Position numbers and translations under genes: made by a program. 64,000 bases of DNA from Polyangium spumosum. Its GTDB lineage: Bacteria > Myxococcota_A > Polyangia > Polyangiales > Polyangiaceae. Each line of letters opens with the position of its first letter. Within the stretch, counting starts at the first letter, position 1. Location: NCBI RefSeq assembly GCF_009649845.1, contig NZ_WJIE01000004.1, forward strand, positions 558,001-622,000, written 5' to 3'. The notes under the pieces are model-generated. The model saw nothing but the letters and a program-made list of their open reading frames with translations, searched no databases and was not told the DNA's origin. Shown here in pieces: positions 44,734 through 52,929 of this stretch.

Positions 44734-45624
44734 TTACTTGGCGTAGTTGACCATGTCGGCGCGCACCGGGCCGACGATGCCGCCCCACTTGCCCGCCGCG
44801 TAATGGTCGTAGGCCTCCGAGTCGTCGCGGAACTCGACCGTGTGGTAGGACCATTTCGCCTTGTTGTTGCTGGTCGCGCCCGAGCCGAGCGACAGGGTGC
44901 CGTCGCAGAACAGGTTGCCCGGGTTGCAGAAGCCGCCCGTCGAGGCGACGCCGCCGGTCGAGTGGTAAGCGACCGCCTCGTCGTCCTGGCCGGGCAGGGT
45001 GCCGGAGTAGAGCGTGCCCTTGGCGCCCGCGAACATGTAAAACCATTTTCCGCGGGTCTGGTTGTGGTCGTAGAGGCCGCGCATCACGCCCGTGCGCAGG
45101 TCGCCCGTGAGCGGGTCGCTCACGGCCCAGGAGCCGATGTTCGCGAGCTCGCTGCCGCCGCCGGCGCCGCTCGCGACGTCGACCCACTTGATGTTCCAGC
45201 CGGTCTGCGTGCCGCCCGCGTTGCCACACGTGCCGTCGGCGGCGGGGCTCGCGTTCTTCTTGTTGCGCGTCGAGCCGCCGTAGAGCGCCAAGGCGTACCC
45301 GATCTGCGCGTCGCCGGCGCTGTGGGCGGCGATGTAACAGAAGTTCGCGCCCGTGCAGTAGCAATCGAGCGCGTCGCGGATGCGGTAGTTCTGGCTGGAA
45401 ATGCGGCTCTTGCCGTCCCAGTTGACGGCCTTCTTGTTGATGCCGGCCGCGGTCGAGGACGAGCCCCAGTAGGAGAAATCGGCGTAGTTGCCCGCCTTGG
45501 TCGCGGTGCCGGTGTTCCGGCCGTGAATCCAGAGCGTGTAGTTCGCCGCCGACGCGTCGGGCGTCACGAGCAGCGCGGCGGCAGCAAGAGGAGCGAATGC
45601 GAGGAGGAGGGAGGCGCGGGACAT
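44734..45624 (-). CDS. Secreted protein, possible alpha/beta hydrolase
   Basis: A 296-residue protein with signal peptide (cleavage near ASA/ANY, residue 26). The sequence suggests an alpha/beta hydrolase: an early strand followed by HG (YTLWIHGRNTG) where the oxyanion hole sits, then a nucleophile elbow AHSAG (in IAAHSAGDAQIGYAL), with a late Asp and a His (DDEAVAYHS, YHTVEFRDDSEAYDHYAAG). Cys residues come in close pairs (CYCTGANFC), suitable for disulfides in an exported enzyme. Substrate unknown; a lipase or esterase is the likeliest group. The assignment rests on short motifs only. It precedes the anchored protein by 33 bp. Confidence 0.65.
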   Translation of the reverse strand: MSRASLLLAFAPLAAAALLVTPDASAANYTLWIHGRNTGTATKAGNYADFSYWGSSSTAAGINKKAVNWDGKSRISSQNYRIRDALDCYCTGANFCYIAAHSAGDAQIGYALALYGGSTRNKKNASPAADGTCGNAGGTQTGWNIKWVDVASGAGGGSELANIGSWAVSDPLTGDLRTGVMRGLYDHNQTRGKWFYMFAGAKGTLYSGTLPGQDDEAVAYHSTGGVASTGGFCNPGNLFCDGTLSLGSGATSNNKAKWSYHTVEFRDDSEAYDHYAAGKWGGIVGPVRADMVNYAK

Positions 45625-45812
45625 GGTCCAATAAAAAGTGAGCGGAACCGGGGTGTCAAGCGGGAACCAGGCGCGTGGATTCGAATGAATTGCAGCGCCG
45701 CAGCGCTTTTCCGCGCCGGCTGCACGCGGCCACGCGCGGACGTGGACCCTGTGACTGGGGACACCCGTAAGGATCTTTCAGCGTCCGGGCGCGGGGAGTA
45801 GCATGGACGGTC

Positions 45813-46973
45813 ATGACACTCCTCACCCGCCGCCGCGTGCCCTTCGCGCTCTCGATGTCGGCGCTGCTCGCGTCGCTCCCGGCCTGCGAGCCCATGGCGC
45901 AAGACTTCGACTTCGTCCGCGAAGAGGTCCCGGTCACGACGCGCAGCGTCCTCGTCCCGCCCGCCGATCCCCAGCCCGCCGCGCTCAAGGTGATGGCCTG
46001 GAACGTGAAATACGGCGCGGCGCGGATCGACTTCTGGTTCGATTACTGGGGCGACCGTGTGCAGATGACGCACCACGAGGTCGCCGAGAACATGGCCGAC
46101 CTCTACCGCCTGGTGAACGAGTACGACCCCGATATCCTCATGGCCGAGGAGATCGAGGTCAACTCGCGGCGGAGCGCCTATTACGACATGGTGCAGGGCA
46201 CGCTGGAGGGCACGAGCCTCAACTATGCCGCCTACATCCAGACCTGGAACAGCCGCTACGTCCCCTCCGAGGGCGTCGGCCGCATCGACCTCGGCAACGC
46301 GATCTTCTCGAAATACCCGATCACGTTCGCCGAGCGCATCCGGCAGGAGGATCGCACCGATCAGGACGGGGTCACGGCCACGTTCTACATCCACCGCATG
46401 ATCGGGCGCGCCGTGATCGACGTGGGCGCCGGCCGCGACGTCGCCGCCTACGTGGTGCACACCGAGGCCTACGACGTCGACGGCACGAAGGGCCGGCAGA
46501 TCCAGCAGATATACGACGAGATCAAGAAAGAGACGCTCCCGTTCGTGCTCGGCGGCGATTTCAACGAGTTGCCTCCGACCTCGGTCAAGATCGTCGGCTT
46601 CCCCGACGAGCACCCGAGCTCGATCGGCACCGAGTACGAGCAGCCCCCCTACACGCCGGAGATCATGCAGAAGTTCTACGACGATTACGTGCCCTGGGTG
46701 AGCCTCGAAGACTACGGACAAACCGAGGCCGAGCAGCGGCGGTATTTCACGCACACCGTGGCCGGGCCGCTGCGGAGCGACGAGGAGGGTCAGCCGCAGT
46801 TCTGGAACCGCACCCTCGATTACCTCTTCGTCACGAAGGCCGACGCCTGGGCCCCGGGCTCGACCGACGTCTTGCAGGAGCCGGGCAGGCTCGGGATCCA
46901 GAGTGATCCGATGCTCCTCAGTGATCACGCGCCCGTCGTGGGGACGTGGGTGCTCGGGGGAGGGACGCCGTGA
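45813..46973 (+). CDS. Endonuclease/exonuclease/phosphatase (EEP) family lipoprotein
   Basis: A 386-residue lipoprotein (lipobox LPAC). The EEP fold motifs appear in order: MAWNVKYG, AEEIE (metal Glu), GGDFNELP, and SDHAPV at the end, so the DNase I-like metal site is complete. In secreted form the family covers DNases, sphingomyelinases and inositol phosphatases; substrate is unknown here. The following beta-barrel-like gene overlaps its stop by four bases (GTGA), so they form a pair. Confidence 0.87.
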   Translation: MTLLTRRRVPFALSMSALLASLPACEPMAQDFDFVREEVPVTTRSVLVPPADPQPAALKVMAWNVKYGAARIDFWFDYWGDRVQMTHHEVAENMADLYRLVNEYDPDILMAEEIEVNSRRSAYYDMVQGTLEGTSLNYAAYIQTWNSRYVPSEGVGRIDLGNAIFSKYPITFAERIRQEDRTDQDGVTATFYIHRMIGRAVIDVGAGRDVAAYVVHTEAYDVDGTKGRQIQQIYDEIKKETLPFVLGGDFNELPPTSVKIVGFPDEHPSSIGTEYEQPPYTPEIMQKFYDDYVPWVSLEDYGQTEAEQRRYFTHTVAGPLRSDEEGQPQFWNRTLDYLFVTKADAWAPGSTDVLQEPGRLGIQSDPMLLSDHAPVVGTWVLGGGTP

Positions 46974-47797
46974 AGCGATCCCTCTTCGTCGCGCTCGGCG
47001 TCGCCGCGTTGCTCTCGCCGACCCTCGCTTCTGCCGAGCCCATGCCCGCGCGCGAGACCGCGCGTGTCCTGCCAAAAGGAAAACTCTCCGCGGGGCTGCT
47101 CTCGCCCTTCGAGCTCGGGCTCGGCAAGGGCTGGGAGGTCACCACCATGATTGTGCCCTGGCTCGTGCTCTCGCCGAATTTCACGTTCCGCGGCGAGCTC
47201 GGCCATCTCGGCAAAAATATCGTTGTGACGGGCGAATACGGCCTCTCGGCGCCGACGGGCGCGATGCGGCTGACGCAAGGTTATCTCTTCCCGACGTGGG
47301 AGACCTCGGGGAGGCGGCCCGGCTGGGTGATCGCGCCGACCGCGGGGCTCTGGATCTCGGGCGGCGAGCGCGGCGTCCTCACGGGGCGGCTGGAGACGAC
47401 GGTGGGCCTCGGGCTGGGCGACAACCCGGCGACGCCGCTCGAGACGTACGCGCCGATCGAGCTCCTCTTCGCGCCCGCGCTGAACGGCTTCCGCGTCCGG
47501 ACCGGCCTCGCCTACGATTACGCGATCCTCGACTGGCTCCGCGCCCGCGCCGCCGTGAACGGTTATGTGATCGGCAGGAGCCCGTATCCGCCGCGATCGC
47601 CGCTCTATGCGAGCGCCGAGGTCGGGCTCGAGATCGGCCTCGGAAAGACGGTGCGCGTGGCGCTCGGCGCCATCTGGTACAACTACGATCAAAGGGAAAA
47701 GGTCCTCGAGAAGGGGGACGATGGGCGGTGGAGCCGGGTCCCCGTGCGATCGAACGATTTTTTCCCGACGTTCGACTTGATCCTGCGGCCCCGGTGA
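46970..47797 (+). CDS. Exported protein, probable outer-membrane beta-barrel
   Basis: A 275-residue protein with signal peptide (LFVALGVAALLSPTLASA) and then alternating short strands with Gly and aromatic ends (GLLSPFELGLGKGWEVTTMIVPWLVLSPNFTFRGELG, LTGRLETTVGLGLGD, LYASAEVGLEIGLG, VRVALGAIWYNY), the look of a small outer-membrane barrel; the last residue is Arg, not the usual aromatic. No family is certain. Start GTG at 46970 has GGGGGAGGG in front and overlaps the EEP gene by 4 bp. Confidence 0.7.
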   Translation: MKRSLFVALGVAALLSPTLASAEPMPARETARVLPKGKLSAGLLSPFELGLGKGWEVTTMIVPWLVLSPNFTFRGELGHLGKNIVVTGEYGLSAPTGAMRLTQGYLFPTWETSGRRPGWVIAPTAGLWISGGERGVLTGRLETTVGLGLGDNPATPLETYAPIELLFAPALNGFRVRTGLAYDYAILDWLRARAAVNGYVIGRSPYPPRSPLYASAEVGLEIGLGKTVRVALGAIWYNYDQREKVLEKGDDGRWSRVPVRSNDFFPTFDLILRPR

Positions 47798-47814
47798 AGC
47801 GAGGCTAGAGGCTC

Positions 47815-47843
47815 GCCTCCTCTCCCGCGCGGGATGAGGAGGC
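47815..47843. terminator. Hairpin between barrel and kinase genes
   Basis: GCCTCCTC/GAGGAGGC stems enclose CCC-GCGC-GGG, making a strong hairpin 18 bp after the barrel gene. It probably ends that transcript. Its right arm contains AGGAGG, a consensus ribosome site placed 5 bases from GTG 47848, so it may instead hide the start of the kinase gene. Confidence 0.55.
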
Positions 47844-47865
47844 GGGGGTGAGGGGAGTGGGACCC

Positions 47866-50800
47866 GTGGAAAATGTCGTGCAATTGCCGTCCGTCTCCGA
47901 GGAGCTCAGCCGGCGCTTCGTGATTCGCCGCTGCCTCGGGCAGGGCGGCTTCGGCGTCGTGTACGAGGCGTTTGATCGATCCCTCGGCTCGGACGTCGCC
48001 TTGAAGGCGCTGCTCTCCATGGATCCGGCGGCGCTTTATGCCTTCAAGCAGGAGTTCCGGGCGCTCGCCGACGTCGCGCACGAGAACCTCGTCGGCCTGC
48101 ACGAGCTCTTCTTCGACGATGGCCGGTTCTACCTGACGATGGAGCTCGTGCGTGGCGTGAGCTTCCTCCGCCACGTGCGCCCGAACCGCGAAGAGCGGAG
48201 CGACGCCTCGGCGATCACGCTCCCGCCGCTGCCCACCGCCCAGCGCGCGATGGCCGCCGAGCTCGAGACCGTGGTGACCATGGACCTCCCCGCCGTGGCC
48301 GGTCCGCACGGCACGATCGCCATGACGACCCTGTCCATGGATGGCGCCGCGCCCCCGCGCCCGCCGCAAATGCAGCCCGACGCGCGAGGCGAGCTCGACG
48401 TGGATCGGCTGCGCCATAGCCTCGTGGGGCTCGCGAAGGGCGTCTCCGCCATTCACCGCACGGGCCGCGTGCACCGCGACCTCAAGCCCTCGAACGTGCT
48501 CGTCACGCCCGAGGGGCGCGTGAAGATCCTCGATTTCGGGCTCGTCGGATCGTTCGAATCGCTGGCGCGGGACCGCATCCTCGTGGTGGGCACGCCGGCG
48601 TACATGTCGCCGGAGCAAGCGACGGGCGCCTCGGGCGACGGGGGCTCGGACTGGTATTCGGTCGGCGTGATGCTCTTCGAGGCGCTCACGGGCGTCGTGC
48701 CGCACCTCTTCGAAGGGACGAGCATCGAGGATCTGCTCTACGCGAAGCACCTCGTCGATCCGCCCGATCCGCGGGAGATCGCGCCCGACGCGCCGGAGGA
48801 TCTCGCCGAGCTCGCCCTCCGCCTGCTCGCGCGGGATCCGGGCGCGCGGGCAGGGGCCGAGCAGGTCTTCCGCGTGGGCCGCGCCGCGACGGAGAGCGCG
48901 CCGCGCGTGGCGTCGATGACGATGACGACGCGTGGCGCGCGGCCGAGCTTCGTGGGCCGCGCGCGCGAGACCGCCGCGATGCGCGAGGCGTTCGAGGCGT
49001 TCGTCCGCGAGAAGCAGCCCGTGGTGCTGCACGTGCACGGCACGTCCGGCATGGGCAAATCGGACCTCGTGCGGTCCTTCCTCGACGGGCTCGGCGCCCA
49101 GCCGATCGTGCTCGAAGGCCGCTGCCACGAGCGCGAGTGGGTGCCCTACAAGGCGTTCGACGGGGCGATCGACGCGCTCGCGCGTTTCCTCGGCGAGTTC
49201 GACCCGGAGGATCGCCTGGGGTTCTTGCCCCCGGGTTTGTCCTCGCTCGCGCGCCTCTTCCCGGTGCTCGGCCGGCTCGCGGAGGAGGGGAGCGAGCCCG
49301 AGGCGCCCGATCCACACGAGCTGCGGCGGCGCGCGTTCGAGGCCCTGCGCAAGCTCTTCGTGAACCTCGCGCAGCACCGCCCGCTCGTGCTCTACCTCGA
49401 CGATCTGCAATGGGCCGACGCCGACAGCGCCGCCCTGCTCGAAGCCTTGCTCGTGGCGCCGGCGCCGAACCTCTTCCTCGTCGCGAGTTACCGGACCGAG
49501 GAGGCGCGCGGCAGCGAGCTCGTCGGGCGTTTGCCCTCACCACGCGCGGCGGAGGCGGCGGCGGAGATCGAGGCGCGCGAGGTCGTCGTCGGTCCGCTCT
49601 CGACCGAGGACGCCGAGGCGCTCGCGCTCTCGATCCTCGGCAGCGACGACGCGGAGGCGCGCCGGGCGGCGGCCCGGATCGCGCGGGAGGCCGCGGGCAG
49701 CCCGTTTTTCGTGCAGGAGCTCGCGCGGTACCTCCTCGCGGGGCACACGAGCGAAGGGCTCGACATGCGCGGCGTCGTGGCGGCGCGCGTGGCCTTGCTC
49801 CCGGCGCACGCGCGCCTCGTGCTGGAGATCGTGAGCACGGCGGGGCGGCCGATCGAGCCGGTGCTGATCAAGGAGGCGGCGGCGCTCGGGGACGAGGAGA
49901 ACAGCCGCGCGATCGCGGCGCTGCGGGCCGAGGGCCTGCTCCGCGCCAAGGGCGGGCGCGACGAGGCGCGCGTCGAGGCGTACCACGACAAGATCCGCGA
50001 GTCGGTCGTGCAGGGCCTCGCCGACGAGGTCTTGCGGGATCGGCATCGCGCGCTCGGCCACGCCATGGAGGGCATGAGCAACGCCGACCCGGAGGCGCTC
50101 GCCATGCATTTCCGCACGGCGGGCGAGCCTTCGCGCGCGCGGGCCTACATGGAGCGCGCGGCGCAGCGGGCCGAGCGGGTGCTCGCGTTCGACCGGGCCG
50201 CGACGCTCTACCGCCTCGCGCTCGAGCTCGCCGAGCCTGCAGACGTGGGCGCGCTCGAGCTCCGGCTCGGCGACGCCCTCGCGAAGGCCGGACGCGGGGC
50301 CGAGGCGGCGAACGTCTTCCTCTCCGCGGCGTCGAAGCTCGACGCGCGCTCGGCCCTCGTGCCGCGGCAGCGGGCCGCCGAGCATCTTTTACGCGCGGGC
50401 CACATGGACGAGGGCCTCGCGGCCGCGCGGGAGCTGCTCCCGGCCGTGGGCCTGCGTTACCCGGCGACCCCGCGGCGCGCGTTCGTCAACGTCGCCGTGG
50501 CTCGCGTGAAGCAGCGGCTCCGGGGGTACGACTTCCACGAGAGGCCCGAGCACGACATCGATCCTGCGGTGCTCCACCGCATCGATCTCTGCTGGTCGCT
50601 CGGCAATGGCCTCGGCGGCGTCGACGCCGTCCGCGGCGCCGACTTCCAGGCGCGGCACCTCGCGCTCTCGCTCGAGGCGGGTGAGCCTTATCGCATTGCG
50701 CGGGCCTTCTCCTGGGAGGCCGTGCTCCGCAGCCTCGGCGGCGGCGCGCAGAACATCGCCGAGGCCCGCGAGCTCGCGGCGCGCGCGGAGGCGATCGCGC

Positions 50801-51720
50801 GGCGGATCGAGCACCCGCACGCGCTCGCGTGGTCCTCTGCGGCCAGGGCCCTCGCGGCGCACAACGGCTACGAGTTCCGCGAGGCGATCGTCCTGTGCGA
50901 GCGCACGATCGACCTCTTCCGCGAGGCGTGCAGCAACATCGCCTGGGAGATCGCCTCCATGTACGCCTGGTGGCTCCTCACGGCGCTCTTCTACGTCGGC
51001 GACCTCCGCGCCCTGCTCGAGCACCTCCCCCGCTGCTTCCATGAGGCCGATGCGCTCGGCGATCGGTACATGGAGACCGCGCTCGGCGCCTTCATGGGTC
51101 CGATCGGCCTGCTCCTGCAGGATCGGCCGCACGAGGCGATCGCGTCCGCCGAGCGTGCCCTCGCGGGCTGGACGACCCGGGGGTTTCACACGATTCACTG
51201 GGGCGCGCTCTACGTGAGGGCGGGGGCGTGGCTTCAACTCGGCGAGGGCAGCCGCGCCTACGCGCACGTGCACGCGCGGCTCGGCGAGCTGCATGCCTCG
51301 ATGCTCCCGCGCACCGCGAAGGCGATCCGCCTCCGCCTCCTCGACCTCCAGGCCCGCGTGGCGCTCGCCCGCGCCCGTGACGTCGCGGACCCCGAGCCCC
51401 TCTTTCGTGAGGCCCTTTCCCTCGCGGATCGCCTCGATCAGGAGCGCACCTCCTGGTCCGACGCTTGCGCCCTCGCCATTCGTGCCGCCATTCTCGTGCG
51501 CCGCGGCGACGTCGATCGCGCCCTTGCCTACCTCCTGCGTGCTGGCTCTGCCTTCCGCCGCTCCGACCTCGATTTCTTCGCGCGCCTGACCGAGCGGCGC
51601 GTGGGCGAGCTCGAGGGCGGCGAGGCGGGCCGAGCGCGGATCGACGCCGTCGACACGTGGTTCTGCGAGCAAGGCGTCCTTCGCCCCGATCGCCTCGTCC
51701 CGGCCTTCCTCGCCGTCTGA
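47866..51720 (+). CDS. PknK-like Ser/Thr kinase with AAA ATPase and helical-repeat region
   Basis: A protein of about 1,284 residues. The kinase domain (about 15-350) has LGQGGFGVV, K47, HRDLKPSN, DFG and GTPAYMSPEQA, with an insertion of some 75 residues, rich in Thr and Pro, between the hinge and the catalytic loop. An ATPase domain starts near 360 (FVGRARE), with Walker A GTSGMGKS (about 392) and Walker B LVLYLDDLQWAD. The last 600 residues are helical repeats (TPR-like, e.g. AFDRAATLYRLALELAEPADVG). The order kinase-AAA-TPR is that of PknK and other myxobacterial regulators related to AfsR/MalT. GTG 47866 with AGGGGAG ahead is preferred to GTG 47848. Soluble; ligand unknown. Confidence 0.92.
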   Translation: MENVVQLPSVSEELSRRFVIRRCLGQGGFGVVYEAFDRSLGSDVALKALLSMDPAALYAFKQEFRALADVAHENLVGLHELFFDDGRFYLTMELVRGVSFLRHVRPNREERSDASAITLPPLPTAQRAMAAELETVVTMDLPAVAGPHGTIAMTTLSMDGAAPPRPPQMQPDARGELDVDRLRHSLVGLAKGVSAIHRTGRVHRDLKPSNVLVTPEGRVKILDFGLVGSFESLARDRILVVGTPAYMSPEQATGASGDGGSDWYSVGVMLFEALTGVVPHLFEGTSIEDLLYAKHLVDPPDPREIAPDAPEDLAELALRLLARDPGARAGAEQVFRVGRAATESAPRVASMTMTTRGARPSFVGRARETAAMREAFEAFVREKQPVVLHVHGTSGMGKSDLVRSFLDGLGAQPIVLEGRCHEREWVPYKAFDGAIDALARFLGEFDPEDRLGFLPPGLSSLARLFPVLGRLAEEGSEPEAPDPHELRRRAFEALRKLFVNLAQHRPLVLYLDDLQWADADSAALLEALLVAPAPNLFLVASYRTEEARGSELVGRLPSPRAAEAAAEIEAREVVVGPLSTEDAEALALSILGSDDAEARRAAARIAREAAGSPFFVQELARYLLAGHTSEGLDMRGVVAARVALLPAHARLVLEIVSTAGRPIEPVLIKEAAALGDEENSRAIAALRAEGLLRAKGGRDEARVEAYHDKIRESVVQGLADEVLRDRHRALGHAMEGMSNADPEALAMHFRTAGEPSRARAYMERAAQRAERVLAFDRAATLYRLALELAEPADVGALELRLGDALAKAGRGAEAANVFLSAASKLDARSALVPRQRAAEHLLRAGHMDEGLAAARELLPAVGLRYPATPRRAFVNVAVARVKQRLRGYDFHERPEHDIDPAVLHRIDLCWSLGNGLGGVDAVRGADFQARHLALSLEAGEPYRIARAFSWEAVLRSLGGGAQNIAEARELAARAEAIARRIEHPHALAWSSAARALAAHNGYEFREAIVLCERTIDLFREACSNIAWEIASMYAWWLLTALFYVGDLRALLEHLPRCFHEADALGDRYMETALGAFMGPIGLLLQDRPHEAIASAERALAGWTTRGFHTIHWGALYVRAGAWLQLGEGSRAYAHVHARLGELHASMLPRTAKAIRLRLLDLQARVALARARDVADPEPLFREALSLADRLDQERTSWSDACALAIRAAILVRRGDVDRALAYLLRAGSAFRRSDLDFFARLTERRVGELEGGEAGRARIDAVDTWFCEQGVLRPDRLVPAFLAV

Positions 51721-51725
51721 GCCTG

Positions 51726-52454
51726 CTAGCCCGCGGGCTCGTCCGCCCAGTACGCGCCCCGGATCCGCTCGCAAAACGCGACCAGGTTCGCCCTCTCCAG
51801 CGCGCGGGCCTTCACCGGGCTCTCGGCGGGCGCGAACAGGATCGGCGCGAGCATGCCATACGCCGTCGCGTCGATCGTCGACGGCTCGTCGTCCAGGAAG
51901 AACCGCTTGTCGCCGAGCAGGTCCGCCGCCGCGTCCACGAGCGAGCGGCCCATCGCGAACACTTCCTCGCGCGTGTGCCGGCCCATTCCCTGCGCCTTCA
52001 GCATGTTACGCGTCCCCCGCTGCGCGAACGAGAGCATGGGCGACACCATCAAGCGCGGCACCCCTCCGGCCATCATGGCCTCCCCGAACGCGGGGCGGAC
52101 GAGCGCGAAGTCCTCGTCGCTCCACCACCGGAGGTACACGAGGACGAAATAGAGCTCCGACTCGAAGAGCGACTTGATGGCCCGCCCGAGCGCGCGCTCC
52201 CGTGGGCCGAAGCGCCCGTCGTTCAGCTTGTCCCCGTGCTTCTCCACGAGGTAATCGATGATCTGGCTCGAATCGGGGATCAGCCGGTCGCCGTCCGCCG
52301 CGTAGGGGATTTTTCCTTTGGGCGCCTTGCGGAAATCGCCGACCTCGCTCCGATACGGCAGCCCCGCCATGCGCAGCCAGGTCTCGAGCTTGATGACGAA
52401 CGGGCCGAGGTCGGGCAGGCCGAACGCGGGGCCGAATTTGTAGACCGTCAGCAT
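51726..52454 (-). CDS. Glutathione S-transferase-like protein (metaxin/Fax group)
   Basis: A 242-residue protein with a thioredoxin-like N-terminal domain (YKFGPAFGLPDLGPFVIKLETWLRMAGLPYRS, KGKIPYAADGDRLIPDSSQIIDYLVEKHG) and a helical C-terminal domain with DATAYGMLA, which is the conserved N-capping region of GSTs (the final WADEPAG is not conserved). The first domain resembles the metaxin/failed-axon-connection (Fax) group, common in myxobacteria. The Cys usually found in Omega-type GSTs is absent, so it may be a glutathione-binding or a binding-only protein. It lies 10 bp after the secreted 151-residue gene. Confidence 0.83.
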   Translation of the reverse strand: MLTVYKFGPAFGLPDLGPFVIKLETWLRMAGLPYRSEVGDFRKAPKGKIPYAADGDRLIPDSSQIIDYLVEKHGDKLNDGRFGPRERALGRAIKSLFESELYFVLVYLRWWSDEDFALVRPAFGEAMMAGGVPRLMVSPMLSFAQRGTRNMLKAQGMGRHTREEVFAMGRSLVDAAADLLGDKRFFLDDEPSTIDATAYGMLAPILFAPAESPVKARALERANLVAFCERIRGAYWADEPAG

Positions 52455-52464
52455 CGTCGTCTCC

Positions 52465-52920
52465 TCAGGGCGCCTCGCCGCCCTTGTCGCCGTCCTTCTC
52501 CGGCGGCGGCGGCGGCGGGTCGGGCTTTCGCGCGGGGGGATCGCCGTATTCGACCGAGAGCTTCTTCGCGAGCGCGTCGACGATCATCCGCTCGTGGTAA
52601 CTCGGCATCGTGGGCAGCTTGGCCGTGACGCGCACGACGTCCTTGCCGCTCTGCACGACCTCGATCGAGCCTGTGTGCACGCGTTTGCCGCTCTCGGGGC
52701 TCGTGTATTCGAAGAGCAGGTAGCCGTGCTCCGGGTCCTTCTCGGTGATCTTCAGCCCGAGATCCACGCGGACGAGGCGGATCGCCGTGCCCCAGGTCTG
52801 CTCGAAGGTGTAGGGCGACTCGTAGGCCGTCGCAGCGAGCGCCTCGGGCTCGAACGCGGGGACGAGGACGGCGCCGCCGACGAGCAGCGCGCAGAGGACC
52901 ATGCCGCAGAGCCGGCGCAT
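52465..52920 (-). CDS. Small secreted protein of unknown function
   Basis: A 151-residue protein with a signal peptide (RLCGMVLCALLVGGAVLVPA, cleavage near LAA) and a compact mature part of about 115 residues (YTFEQTWGTAIRLVRVDLGLKITEKDPEHGYLLFEYTSPE... VRVTAKLPTMPSYHERMIVDALAKKLSVEYG), an alpha/beta pattern, followed by a Pro/Asp/Lys tail. I recognise no family. ATG 52920 was chosen; a GTG at 52929 is also open. The stop of the flippase-like gene upstream is 9 bp before this start. Confidence 0.72.
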   Translation of the reverse strand: MRRLCGMVLCALLVGGAVLVPAFEPEALAATAYESPYTFEQTWGTAIRLVRVDLGLKITEKDPEHGYLLFEYTSPESGKRVHTGSIEVVQSGKDVVRVTAKLPTMPSYHERMIVDALAKKLSVEYGDPPARKPDPPPPPPEKDGDKGGEAP

Positions 52921-52929
52921 GGAAAACAC

